A stretch of 64,000 bases of DNA, taken from JAGOUU01 sp964387745 (GTDB taxonomy: Bacteria; Pseudomonadota; Gammaproteobacteria; JAGOUU01). Under the pieces are notes generated by a model. It made no database searches. It saw only the letters and a list, made by a program, of their open reading frames with translations, and was not told the DNA's origin. The translations under genes and the position numbers were made by a program. The first letter of the stretch is position 1, and each line of letters begins with the position of its first letter. The DNA lies in contig CAYLXL010000006.1 of NCBI GenBank assembly GCA_964387745.1, positions 1-64,000 of the forward strand. Reading direction: 5' to 3'. Positions 41,342-51,900 of this stretch are shown here, piece by piece.

Positions 41342-41638
41342 TTACTTACCTGCAGACTTTGCTGCTGGCTTACTTTTTTTATCACCAGAATGGCCTTTGA
41401 ATGTTCTTGTTAAAGAAAACTCTCCTAATTTATGGCCAACCATGTTTTCAGAAATAAATACTGGCACATGATTTTTACCATTATGAACGGCAATTGTAAG
41501 CCCAACCATGTTGTCAAGAATCATTGATCTTCTAGACCAGGTTTTTATAGGCTTTTTTCCGCCTTCTGCTTGAGCTTTTTCTACTTTTTCTAATAAATGA
41601 CCATCGACAAAAGGGCCTTTTTTCAGTGAACGTGGCAC
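41342..41638 (-). CDS. rpsS: 30S ribosomal protein S19
   Basis: 98 residues, beginning MPRSLKKGPFVDGHLLEKVEKA, with HNGKNHVPVFISENMVGHKLGEFSLTRTFKGH. The last ten residues are an extra Lys/Ala-rich tail. Confidence 0.98.
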   Translation of the reverse strand: MPRSLKKGPFVDGHLLEKVEKAQAEGGKKPIKTWSRRSMILDNMVGLTIAVHNGKNHVPVFISENMVGHKLGEFSLTRTFKGHSGDKKSKPAAKSAGK

Positions 41639-41660
41639 AATTCTACCTCATTATATTTTA

Positions 41661-42491
41661 CTATTTTTTATTACGCGCTCTAACAATAAACTTATTAGAT
41701 TTTCTAGCTTTTCTGGTTTTATAACCTTTAGTTGGAGTACCCCAAGGAGAAACCGGGTGTCTACCACCAGAAGTTCTACCTTCACCACCACCATGAGGGT
41801 GATCTACTGGGTTCATCGCCACACCTCTTACAGTCGGACGAATGCCAAGCCATCTTTTAGCACCAGCTTTACCAATTTTACGCAAGTTATGAGCGTTGTT
41901 TCCAACCTCACCTACAGTTGCATAACAATCAGCTAAGACTTTACGCATTTCTTTCGAATTCAAACGAATCGTAGCGTATTGACCTTCAACTGATACTACT
42001 TGTATAGATGCGCCTGCACTCCTAGCTAATTGCGCGCCTTTACCTGGTCTAAGTTCTACTGCGTGTACAACTGTACCCACAGGGATATTACGTATAGGTA
42101 GTGCATTACCTGTTTTGATTTCAGAAGTACTACCAGATTTTACTACATCTCCAACTTTAAGGTTACGCGGAGCAAGCATATAACGACGCTCACCATCTGC
42201 ATAAACTAATAATGCTAAATTAGCTGTACGATTAGGATCATACTCTAATCTTTCTACTGTAGCAGGTATACCTTCTTTATCACGACGATTAAAATCAATT
42301 ACACGGAAATTTCTTTTGTGTCCGCCGCCTTTATGTCTAACAGTGATATGACCAATATTGTTACGACCACCATTCTTAGTTTTTTTAGTCACTAAAGCTC
42401 TATGTGGTTTACCTTTATGAAGTTCTTTATCAACTACGCTGACTACGAATCTTCTGCCTGGTGATGTTGGTTTTCGTTTTAAAACTGCCAT
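41661..42491 (-). CDS. rplB: 50S ribosomal protein L2
   Basis: 276 residues. The peptidyl-transferase-proximal motif GVAMNPVDHPHGGGEGRTSGGRHPVSPWG is complete, including the conserved His. Confidence 0.99.
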   Translation of the reverse strand: MAVLKRKPTSPGRRFVVSVVDKELHKGKPHRALVTKKTKNGGRNNIGHITVRHKGGGHKRNFRVIDFNRRDKEGIPATVERLEYDPNRTANLALLVYADGERRYMLAPRNLKVGDVVKSGSTSEIKTGNALPIRNIPVGTVVHAVELRPGKGAQLARSAGASIQVVSVEGQYATIRLNSKEMRKVLADCYATVGEVGNNAHNLRKIGKAGAKRWLGIRPTVRGVAMNPVDHPHGGGEGRTSGGRHPVSPWGTPTKGYKTRKARKSNKFIVRARNKK

Positions 42492-42502
42492 TATTCTTAC
42501 CC

Positions 42503-42814
42503 CTATTCCGCAGCGCCGATAAAGTCAAGTTTAAAGCCTTCTTGAAGCTTTATATAAGCTTTTTTCCAATCTTGACGCTTCCCGACTCTTTGTTTGAATG
42601 ATTTTGTCTTACCCAGCACATTTAGTACTTTTACAGACTCTACTTTTACATTATAGATTTTTTCAACAGCAGTTTTAATTTCTGTTTTATTAGTAGTTCT
42701 ATTCACTTTAAAGACATATTGGTTTTGTTTATCTGCCACCCTGTAAGCTTTCTCAGTCATGTGAGGACCGACAACTGCTTTAATGACTTCTATTTCCTTT
42801 ATTTTATTGCTCAT
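42503..42814 (-). CDS. rplW: 50S ribosomal protein L23
   Basis: 103 residues. VVGPHMTEKAYRVADKQNQYVFKV and VLGKTKSFKQRVGKRQDWKKAYIKL match L23, the docking site for trigger factor and SRP. Its start overlaps the rplD end by 4 nt. Confidence 0.97.
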   Translation of the reverse strand: MSNKIKEIEVIKAVVGPHMTEKAYRVADKQNQYVFKVNRTTNKTEIKTAVEKIYNVKVESVKVLNVLGKTKSFKQRVGKRQDWKKAYIKLQEGFKLDFIGAAE

Positions 42815-43431
42815 ACGAAACTTTCCTCTAAATCTTTAAGTGCATCTTTAGTGATGAAAACTTTATCAGAGTCAACCAGGCTTACTGGATCTACTAAACC
42901 AACATCAACCATATAAACATTTTTCAAATTACGGCTTGATAGAAATAAATCCATATCGAATGTTTGAGTTATCAACATGATTCTTTGGTCTAAATAAGGC
43001 TTAAGAATCTTTAACAAATCTTTAGTTTTCGGCTGATTAATATTAAATTCTTCTACTACAATTAGGCGGCCAGTTCGGTATAGTTCCGATATGATTGAAC
43101 GCATTGCACCAGCATACATTTTCTTATTAATTTTAACATCATAGTCTTTGGGTACCGCAGCAAACACTTTACCACCTTTACGCCAGATTGGGCTTCGGCT
43201 TGAACCTGCACGAGCACGGCCTGTACCTTTTTGTTTCCATGGTTTTGCACCACCGCCGCTTACTTGTGCGCGTGTTTTTTGTGCCTTGGTACCAGATCTT
43301 GCATTTGTTAAAGCACCAGTAACTACCTGGTGAATTAATGATTCATTATAAGCAGCATCAATAAACCCTTCGGCTATATCGATTGCGTTATTTGAATCTT
43401 TTAATTCTGAACTCATCAAATTAACTTTCAT
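42811..43431 (-). CDS. rplD: 50S ribosomal protein L4
   Basis: 206 residues. Tunnel loop GTKAQKTRAQVSGGGAKPWKQKGTGRARAGSSRSPIWRKGG is present. In E. coli L4 represses its own S10 operon by binding a leader ahead of rpsJ; here rpsJ follows tuf with only 34 bp, so that control is unlikely in the same form. Confidence 0.98.
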   Translation of the reverse strand: MKVNLMSSELKDSNNAIDIAEGFIDAAYNESLIHQVVTGALTNARSGTKAQKTRAQVSGGGAKPWKQKGTGRARAGSSRSPIWRKGGKVFAAVPKDYDVKINKKMYAGAMRSIISELYRTGRLIVVEEFNINQPKTKDLLKILKPYLDQRIMLITQTFDMDLFLSSRNLKNVYMVDVGLVDPVSLVDSDKVFITKDALKDLEESFV

Positions 43432-43465
43432 TTCGTAATACTCTATATTTCTCTATTAAACTTTA

Positions 43466-44098
43466 TTAATTAGCAGGGAAAATAATAACATCTCCGCCGG
43501 CAAATCCTGGTACTGCGCCTTTAATTAATATAAGGTTTTTATCAGCACTTACTCTTACTACTTCAAGGTTTTCAATAGTTCTTTGTACATTACCCATGTG
43601 ACCAGACATCTTTTTGCCTTTGAATACTTTACCAGGGCTTTGATTTTGACCAATAGAACCTGGTGCACGATGTGATAATGAGTTACCGTGAGTCATATCT
43701 TGCGTTCTAAAATGATGACGTTTTACAGCACCTGCATAACCTTTACCTTTAGTGGTACCAGTTACATTAACTTTTTGGCCTTCGGTGAATAAATTAATAT
43801 CGATTACGTCACCAACATTGTAACTTGTAGCTTTATCTGCAGAAAGTCTAAATTCTTGCAATAATCTTGCTGGCTCAACATTTGCTTTTGCATAATGACC
43901 GCGTAATTGCTTTGTCACGCGGTTCGCAGGTTTGCGCCCAACGCCTACCTGGATGGCATCATACTGATCATTGCTTTTTGTTTTAACTTGTACGACCGTA
44001 TTAGGTTCAACCTGGATAACTGTTACTGGTACAGCCAAGCCCTCTGGCGTGAAGACTCTCGTCATTCCACATTTGCGCCCGATAATTCCAACTGACAT
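43466..44098 (-). CDS. rplC: 50S ribosomal protein L3
   Basis: 210 residues. IGRKCGMTRVFTPEGLAVPVTVIQVEPN opens it and HGNSLSHRAPGSIGQNQSPGKVFKGKKMSGHMG forms the loop near the catalytic centre, with the Gln that PrmB-type enzymes methylate. Confidence 0.98.
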   Translation of the reverse strand: MSVGIIGRKCGMTRVFTPEGLAVPVTVIQVEPNTVVQVKTKSNDQYDAIQVGVGRKPANRVTKQLRGHYAKANVEPARLLQEFRLSADKATSYNVGDVIDINLFTEGQKVNVTGTTKGKGYAGAVKRHHFRTQDMTHGNSLSHRAPGSIGQNQSPGKVFKGKKMSGHMGNVQRTIENLEVVRVSADKNLILIKGAVPGFAGGDVIIFPAN

Positions 44099-44159
44099 CT
44101 TAACCTCTTACTTACTCTCAATAATTTTCAAAATATAACGCTAATATAACAGCTATCTT

Positions 44160-44492
44160 TTAGCCTTGCTTATCACCTAGTCTTAACTCAATTTCAACAC
44201 CTGAAGGTAAATCAAGTTTCATTAAGGCATCAATAGTTTTATCGTTATGATCAACGATATCTATTACTCGTTTATATTTTCTTATCTCATACTGATCTCT
44301 TGCATCTTTATCTTTATGCGGAGAAACTAATATACAAAACTTTTCAATTTTTGTTGGTAATGGAATTGGGCCACGAACACGCGCACCAGTTCTCTTAGCC
44401 GTTTCAACAATCTCACTAGTAGATAAATCAATTAACTTATGATCTAAAGCTTTAAGTGAAATTCTAATTTTTTGTTTTTGCGGTAAACTCAT
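44160..44492 (-). CDS. rpsJ: 30S ribosomal protein S10
   Basis: 110 residues, a few longer than E. coli S10 at the N-terminus. KIRISLKALDHKLIDLSTSEIVETAKRTGARVRGPIPLPT is diagnostic. It doubles as NusE in antitermination, fitting its place near nusG in the same locus. Confidence 0.98.
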   Translation of the reverse strand: MSLPQKQKIRISLKALDHKLIDLSTSEIVETAKRTGARVRGPIPLPTKIEKFCILVSPHKDKDARDQYEIRKYKRVIDIVDHNDKTIDALMKLDLPSGVEIELRLGDKQG

Positions 44493-44526
44493 AATAAATT
44501 CTTTATTTAGATAAATTTAGATAATT

Positions 44527-45717
44527 TTATTCAATAATTTTAGTTACAACACCAGCGCCTACTGTTCTGCCGCCTTCACGAATCGCGAAACGAACACCCT
44601 CTTCCATCGCAATCGGTACGATTAGGGTAACAGTCATCTTAATGTTGTCGCCAGGCATTACCATTTCAACACCTTCAGGCAACTCTACTGAACCAGTTAC
44701 GTCTGTCGTTCTGAAGTAGAACTGTGGTCTGTATCCCTTGAAGAACGGAGTATGTCTACCACCTTCTTCTTTAGATAATACGTAAATTTCTGCTTCAAAA
44801 TGCGTATGCGGCGTAATTGTACCTTTTTTAGCCAATACTTGTCCACGCTCTACGTCATCTCTCTTTAAACCACGCAATAACACACCTACGTTGTCTCCAG
44901 CGCGACCTTCGTCTAGTAACTTACGGAACATTTCCACACCAGTACATGTAGTTACTTGTGTATCTTTGATACCAATAATTTCTAATTCGTCACCTACGTG
45001 AACTATACCTCTTTCTATACGGCCAGTTACTACTGTTCCACGACCAGAGATAGAGAATACGTCTTCAATCGGCATTAAGAATGATTTATCGATTTCACGC
45101 TTTGGCTCTGGTATATAAGTATCCATTGCTTCTACTAATTTTACGATTGCGCCTTCGCCTATATCACTTGCATCACCTTGTAAGGCTTTTAAAGCTGAAC
45201 CAATTATAATTGGCGTTGTATCGCCAGGGAAATCATAAGAGCTTAATAAATCACGTACTTCCATTTCTACTAGCTCTAATAACTCTGCATCATCTACCAT
45301 GTCCGCTTTGTTCAAGAATACTAATATGTATGGTACGCCTACCTGCTTTGATAATAAGATATGCTCTCTTGTTTGTGGCATTGGGCCATCTGCAGCTGAT
45401 ACTACCAAGATTGCTCCGTCCATCTGTGCAGCACCTGTGATCATGTTTTTTACATAATCCGCGTGACCTGGACAGTCTACGTGTGCATAGTGGCGGTTTG
45501 CTGAATTGTATTCAACGTGTGAAGTTGCAATCGTGATACCACGCTCTCTTTCTTCTGGTGCGTTATCGATTTGGTCAAAAGCTCTAGCTTGTCCACCATT
45601 CTTCTTAGCCATTACTGTCGTAATCGCCGCTGTTAAAGTGGTTTTACCATGATCAACGTGCCCAATTGTACCCACGTTTACATGGGGTTTTGTGCGTTCA
45701 AACTTTTCTTTTGACAT
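44527..45717 (-). CDS. tuf: Elongation factor Tu (first copy)
   Basis: A 396-residue GTPase that delivers aminoacyl-tRNA. G1 GHVDHGKTT, G2 region RERGITIATSHVEY, G3 DCPGHADY and G4 NKAD are intact. It ends with TAA. The visible parts of the second tuf (61293-61509) are identical except for codon 2 and the stop codon, indicating gene conversion. Confidence 0.99.
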   Translation of the reverse strand: MSKEKFERTKPHVNVGTIGHVDHGKTTLTAAITTVMAKKNGGQARAFDQIDNAPEERERGITIATSHVEYNSANRHYAHVDCPGHADYVKNMITGAAQMDGAILVVSAADGPMPQTREHILLSKQVGVPYILVFLNKADMVDDAELLELVEMEVRDLLSSYDFPGDTTPIIIGSALKALQGDASDIGEGAIVKLVEAMDTYIPEPKREIDKSFLMPIEDVFSISGRGTVVTGRIERGIVHVGDELEIIGIKDTQVTTCTGVEMFRKLLDEGRAGDNVGVLLRGLKRDDVERGQVLAKKGTITPHTHFEAEIYVLSKEEGGRHTPFFKGYRPQFYFRTTDVTGSVELPEGVEMVMPGDNIKMTVTLIVPIAMEEGVRFAIREGGRTVGAGVVTKIIE

Positions 45718-45774
45718 TTAAGTTTACCTCACTAGAAAGTATATTTTTATTTAATTTTTCGAGCAGCGTCTTAT

Positions 45775-47874
45775 TTAGGCACTGCGTTCTTTTATAATTG
45801 CGTCAGCCACATTCGATGGCGTTTCGCTATATTTTTTAAACTCCATTGTATAAGTTGCACGACCCTGCGACATAGAGCGCAAATCAGTAGCATATCCAAA
45901 CATCTCTGATAATGGGACCTCAGCTTTGATGTGCTTATTGCCAGTAGGACCATCTTCCATACCAAGCAAGATACCACGACGTCGACTGATATCGCCCATC
46001 ACGTCACCCATATATTCTTCAGGAGTAACTGCTTCTACATCCATAATCGGCTCTAATAACACGGGCTTAGCCTTTTTGCCGCCCTCTTTGAAGCCCATAG
46101 AGCCTGCTATCTTAAATGCCATCTCATTAGAGTCAACATCATGGTAAGAACCATCAAATAATGTAACTTTAACATCGACAACCGGATAGCCTGCTAGGAT
46201 ACCATTTTCCATCTGCTCTTGTATACCTTTATCTACAGCTGGAATGTATTCTTTTGGTACTGTACCACCGACAATCTTATTTTCGAACTCATAACCAGCA
46301 CCTGGCTCTCTAGGTTCTAGCTTAAGCCATACGTGACCATACTGACCGCGACCACCTGACTGACGAACGAACTTACCTTCTTGCTCTACAGTGGTCCTAA
46401 TAGTCTCACGGTATGCTACTTGTGGCTTACCTACGTTAGCTTCGACTGAAAACTCACGTTTCATACGGTCTACAATGATTTCTAAGTGTAATTCACCCAT
46501 ACCAGAAATAATGGTTTGACCAGACTCCTCGTCTGTATGAACACGGAAAGAAGGGTCTTCTTGAGCTAATTTGCTTAAAGCCATACCCATTTTTTCTTGA
46601 TCCTGCTTAGTTTTTGGCTCAACCGCAACCGATATTACTGGCTCCGGGAAAACCATTTTTTCTAGGACAATAATATTATTTGGATCTGATAAAGTATCAC
46701 CAGTTGTAGTTAGCTTTAAGCCAACCGCTGCTGCTATATCTCCAGCTCTAACTTCTTTTATTTCTTCACGTGAGTTAGCATGCATCTGTAGCAAACGGCC
46801 AAGACGCTCTGGCTTACCTTTTACAGAGTTAATCAAGCTGTCACCCGACTTTACAACACCCGAATAGACTCTAAAGAACGTCAAGTTACCCACATACTTA
46901 TCACTAGCAATCTTAAAAGCGTATGCTGAGAATTTTTCTTCATCCGTAGCCTTTCTTGTAATTTCCGCACCAGCTTCATCTTCGCCTGTTACTGGGGGTT
47001 TGTCGGTAGGTGATGGCAAATATTCAATAACGGCATCAAGCATCGCTTGTACACCTTTGTTTTTAAACGCTGAACCACATAAAACCGGCACCACTTCATT
47101 CTTAAGTGTTCTCGCTCTAATTCCAGCTTTTATTTCTACTTCTGTTAAATCACCTGTTTCCAGATACTTTTCCATTAATTCTTCACTAGACTCAGCTGCA
47201 GCTTCAAGAATAGATTCGCGTAGCTCATTGCATTTATCAACCAAGCTGGCAGGAATGTCGCCATATTCAAATTTGACGCCCTTAGATTCCTCATCCCAAA
47301 TAATGGCTTTCATCTTGATTAAATCCACTACGCCTTGGTAGTTTTCTTCTTGACCAATATTCATTTGTAATGGCACTGCATTAGCACCTAAACGTGTTTT
47401 TATTTGCTTAACAACACGCAAGAAATCTGCACCTTGACGATCCATTTTGTTAACAAAAGCTAATCTTGGTACACCATACTTATTCGCTTGACGCCAAACT
47501 GTTTCTGACTGCGGCTCTACACCACCTACAGCACAAAACACAGCACATGCACCGTCTAATACGCGTAAAGAACGCTCTACTTCAATAGTAAAATCAACGT
47601 GACCCGGTGTATCAATAATATTGATTCTATGCTCAGGAAAATTCTTACCCATTCCGCTCCAAAAACAAGTTGTAGCAGCTGAAGTAATAGTAATACCACG
47701 CTCTTGCTCTTGCTCCATCCAGTCCATCACAGCTGCGCCATCATGAACCTCACCAATCTTGTGTGAAACACCGGTATAAAACAATACACGTTCAGTAGTT
47801 GTTGTTTTACCAGCATCAATATGTGCCATGATACCTATATTACGGTATCTATCGATTGGTGTTGTACGAGCCAT
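45775..47874 (-). CDS. fusA: Elongation factor G
   Basis: This 699-residue translocase GTPase shows GIMAHIDAGKTTTTERVLFYTG, DTPGHVDFTIEVERSLRVLDGA and NKMDRQGADF. Domains II-V follow at standard length. Gene order rpsL-rpsG-fusA-tuf is the str operon. Confidence 0.99.
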   Translation of the reverse strand: MARTTPIDRYRNIGIMAHIDAGKTTTTERVLFYTGVSHKIGEVHDGAAVMDWMEQEQERGITITSAATTCFWSGMGKNFPEHRINIIDTPGHVDFTIEVERSLRVLDGACAVFCAVGGVEPQSETVWRQANKYGVPRLAFVNKMDRQGADFLRVVKQIKTRLGANAVPLQMNIGQEENYQGVVDLIKMKAIIWDEESKGVKFEYGDIPASLVDKCNELRESILEAAAESSEELMEKYLETGDLTEVEIKAGIRARTLKNEVVPVLCGSAFKNKGVQAMLDAVIEYLPSPTDKPPVTGEDEAGAEITRKATDEEKFSAYAFKIASDKYVGNLTFFRVYSGVVKSGDSLINSVKGKPERLGRLLQMHANSREEIKEVRAGDIAAAVGLKLTTTGDTLSDPNNIIVLEKMVFPEPVISVAVEPKTKQDQEKMGMALSKLAQEDPSFRVHTDEESGQTIISGMGELHLEIIVDRMKREFSVEANVGKPQVAYRETIRTTVEQEGKFVRQSGGRGQYGHVWLKLEPREPGAGYEFENKIVGGTVPKEYIPAVDKGIQEQMENGILAGYPVVDVKVTLFDGSYHDVDSNEMAFKIAGSMGFKEGGKKAKPVLLEPIMDVEAVTPEEYMGDVMGDISRRRGILLGMEDGPTGNKHIKAEVPLSEMFGYATDLRSMSQGRATYTMEFKKYSETPSNVADAIIKERSA

Positions 47875-47929
47875 TAATAATCCTTCTCAAATATTTATCA
47901 ATTGTATTTTTACTAAAATAAGCAGCTAA

Positions 47930-48397
47930 CTACCATTTATAATGTGCAAATGCTTTGTTCGCTTCTGCCATTTTATGCATGTCTTCACGCATTTTTAATG
48001 ACGCACCACGACCTGCAATAATATCTTTAAATTCAGCAGTCAATTTAGCGATGAAACCTTTTTCATGACGCTTACGAGCAGCTTTAATAATCCAACTCAT
48101 CGCGATTCTGGTTTTTCGAATTGGTCTTACTTCGATAGGAACTTGATAAGTAGCACCACCAACACGTCTAGATTTAACCTCAACTAACGGACCTACTTTA
48201 TCTAGAATTTCTTCAAATTTAGTTAAAGCATTATTTTGACCTTCTCTGATGTTCTCTAGTACTTTATAGACTGTTCTTTCAGCAACTGATTTCTTACCTG
48301 ACTTCATGATCAAGTTCATAAACTGTGCTAGTAACTCACTCCCATGAACTGGATCTGGTAATATACTTCTTTTCTCTGCTTGACGTCTTCTAGACAT
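47930..48397 (-). CDS. rpsG: 30S ribosomal protein S7
   Basis: 155 residues; LLAQFMNLIMKSGKKSVAERTVYKVLE and the 3'-major-domain contact VGGATYQVPIEVRPIRKTRIAMSWIIKAARKR are typical. Confidence 0.98.
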   Translation of the reverse strand: MSRRRQAEKRSILPDPVHGSELLAQFMNLIMKSGKKSVAERTVYKVLENIREGQNNALTKFEEILDKVGPLVEVKSRRVGGATYQVPIEVRPIRKTRIAMSWIIKAARKRHEKGFIAKLTAEFKDIIAGRGASLKMREDMHKMAEANKAFAHYKW

Positions 48398-48437
48398 TTG
48401 ATTTCACCTATCTGTTTCTAATTAATTAATGTGGCTA

Positions 48438-48857
48438 CTATTTCTTCTTACCTTTTACTGCGCCCTTTGTAGCTGCTGCATCTTTGCCGCCTTTAGCTTT
48501 CTTAGTACCATACTTAGAACGACTTTGATTACGACCATTAACGCCAGCAGTATCTAAGCTACCACGTACAATGTGATATCTCACACCTGGTAAATCTTTT
48601 ACCCTTCCACCACGAATAACAATTACAGAGTGTTCCTGCAAGTTATGGCCTTCACCTGGTATATAAGCTGTCACTTCTTGACCGTTAGTTAATCTAACTC
48701 TGGCTACTTTACGCAATGCCGAATTTGGTTTCTTAGGTGTCGTTGTATAAACGCGCGTACATACACCACGTCTTTGAGGACAGCGCTGTAACGCTGGTAC
48801 TGCACTCTTTCTTACGTTTTCTTTACGTGGCTTACGAACCAATTGCCCAATTCTCAT
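48438..48857 (-). CDS. rpsL: 30S ribosomal protein S12 with Lys-rich tail
   Basis: 139 residues against about 124 in E. coli; the extra part is a Lys/Ala-rich tail (KAKGGKDAAATKGAVKGKKK). The decoding loops KKPNSALRK and GGRVKDLPGVRYHIVRG retain the lysines at which streptomycin resistance usually arises, so the allele is of susceptible type. Confidence 0.98.
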   Translation of the reverse strand: MRIGQLVRKPRKENVRKSAVPALQRCPQRRGVCTRVYTTTPKKPNSALRKVARVRLTNGQEVTAYIPGEGHNLQEHSVIVIRGGRVKDLPGVRYHIVRGSLDTAGVNGRNQSRSKYGTKKAKGGKDAAATKGAVKGKKK

Positions 48858-48975
48858 TTATTTACTCTCCTGTGCTATTCTCTATAGCTTTTAACTTTAA
48901 TTTCTATTTCAATTTTAAAGAAATCAACCGCGTGATGCGGATTCTACCCAGCATTCAATCATTAGTCAAGTATAA

Positions 48976-51900
48976 TCAACTAGTTCCAGAAGAATTTAAT
49001 GCGTCGCTTAGTGCACTCTCAATCTCACTAGCTGTAACTTTATTTACTTCTTCAACATTTTTAGGCCTATCATGACTACTTTTGTAGTTTTTGGCTTTTA
49101 ATTGCTTTGCTCTGAGTCGCTTTTCTTGATGGTAAGCAGCGCCTGTACCTGCTGGAATTAAACGCCCTACCATAACATTTTCTTTAAGTCCCCTTAACTC
49201 ATCTCGCTTACCAGTAACTGCTGCTTCAGTTAATACTCTCGTAGTTTCTTGGAAAGAAGCGGCTGATATAAATGAATCTGTATTTAATGAGGCTTTAGTA
49301 ATACCCATTAGTAATTGTTCATAAATAGCAGGGACTTTACCTTGATCCTGTAACTTAGCATTACTTTCTAGTAATGCAGAGATATCTACTAATTCACCTG
49401 CAATATATCCACTGTCTCCAGAAGATGTAACTTCAGCTTTTCTAATCATCTGACGAATGATAACTTCAATATGTTTATCATTGATCTTCACACCTTGTAA
49501 CCTGTAAACATCCTGAACTTCGTTAATAATATAATTAGCTAGTTCATTAGTACCCGCCAATCTTAAGATGTCATGTGGATTTGCAGCACCTTCAGAAATA
49601 ACCTCACCTTTTTCAACTATTTCCCCTTCAAATACAGCCACTTGGCGCCACTTTGGAATCAATAGCTCATAAGGATCGCTACCATCTTTAGGACTGATCA
49701 CCAATCTTCTCTTACCTTTAGTTTCTTTACCAAAGCTAACAATACCAGAAATTTCAGCTAAGATAGCAGATTCTTTTGGCTTTCTGGCTTCAAATAAATC
49801 AGCTACTCGTGGTAAACCACCTGTGATATCGCCAGTTTTTGATGTTTCTTGTGGTATACGAGCAACGGTGTCACCGACTTCTACTCTTGAACCATCTTCT
49901 AACGATAAGATAGCATCAACCGGTAAGAAATACTGCGCTGGCAATGTTAAACCAGGTAAATTCAAATCATCGCCGTTTTCATCAACCAACTTAATCATTG
50001 GACGCAGCTCTTTACCACCTACACCACGCTGTTTGGTATCAATGATAATAATGCTTGATAAACCAGTAATCTCGTCTGTTTGACGACGCATGTTTACGCC
50101 ATCGATCATATCAGTTAGAACAATTTTACCCGCTACTTCAGTAATAATTGGGTGAGTATGTGGTTCCCAATTCGCGACCACTTCACCAGCTCTAACTTTT
50201 TCACCTTCTTTTTTGTCAATGATAGTACCATAAGGGACACGATAACGTTCGCGCTCACGGCCGTAATCATCGATAATTGCAACTTCACCAGAACGTGAAA
50301 CTACTACGTTTTTACCAACTTTATTCTGCACAGTTTTCATATTATGCAGTTTAATTTGGCCATCGGCTTTAACTTGAATGTTATTAACAGCCGTTGCACG
50401 TGAAGCAGCACCACCAATATGGAACGTACGCATAGTTAACTGTGTACCTGGTTCACCGATAGATTGAGCTGCGATAACACCAACAGCCTCTCCGTAGTTC
50501 ACCATATGTCCACGAGCTAAATCGCGACCATAACAGTTTGCACAAATACCAAAACTGTAATCACAAGAAATTGGCGAACGCACTTTAATTTTATACAGAC
50601 CAGCTTTCTCGATGAACTCAACATTATTCTCATCTAGTAATGTATTGACCGGCAAGAACACTTCGTTGCTTTCAGGATCTAAAAGATCTTGCGCTAGCAC
50701 ACGACCCAACACACGCTCACGCAATGGCTCAACTACGTCACCACCTTGAATTAATGGCGCAACCCAAATACCATTATTTGTACCACAATCATCACCCATA
50801 ACTACTACGTCTTGGGCAACGTCTACTAAACGGCGAGTTAAGTAACCTGAGTTAGCTGTTTTTAAAGCTGTATCAGATAGACCTTTACGCGCACCGTGCG
50901 TAGAAATAAAGTATTGTAATACGTTTAGACCTTCTCTAAAGTTCACCGTAATAGGTGTTTCCATAATAGAGCCGTCTGGTTTTGACATCAAACCACGCAT
51001 ACCCGATAACTGTTTAATCTGCGCAGCAGAACCCCTCGCACCAGAGTCAGCCATCATGTAAACAGAGTTGAAAGACTCTTGTTTGACCATATTGCCTTTA
51101 GAATCTTTAACTTCATCAGTCGCAAGTTTTTCCATCATCGCTTTGGCGACTTGGTCACCTGCAACCGTCCAGATATCGACTACTTTATTGTAGCGTTCGC
51201 CGTTAGTAACTAGACCTGAAGCATATTGTGTTTCAATTTCTTTTACTTCTGCTTCTGCAGCTGCGATGATGTCAGCTTTTTCATCTGGAATAACTAAATC
51301 ATCAACACCAATTGATGTACCAGAACGTTTTGCAAATTCAAAACCTGTATACATTAACTGATCAGCAAAAACTACAGTTTCTTTCAAACCTACTTTTCTG
51401 TAACAAATATTGATTAAACTCGATATCTGTTTTTTGTTCATTGTTTTATTAACAAGAGCAAACGGCAAGCCTTTCGGTAAAATATCAAATAAAATAGCGC
51501 GTCCTACAGTACTGTCGACTATAGATGATACGCCATTTTCAATAATTCTTACTTTAACCTTCGCATGTAAAGAAGCGTTTTTATTATAATAAGCACGCTT
51601 TACTTCAGCCGTATCAGAAAACACCATGCCTTCACCAAGCACATTAATTTTCTCGCGAGTCATGTAATACAACCCTAAAACCACGTCTTGCGATGGAACA
51701 ATAATAGGCTCACCATTGGCTGGTGATAATATATTATTACTAGACATCATTAATGTTCTAGCTTCTAATTGTGCTTCCGTAGTAAGTGGAATATGGACAG
51801 CCATCTGGTCACCGTCAAAGTCAGCGTTAAATGCTGCGCATACTAGAGGATGTAACTGAATAGCTTTACCTTCAATTAATACCGGTTCAAATGCCTGAAT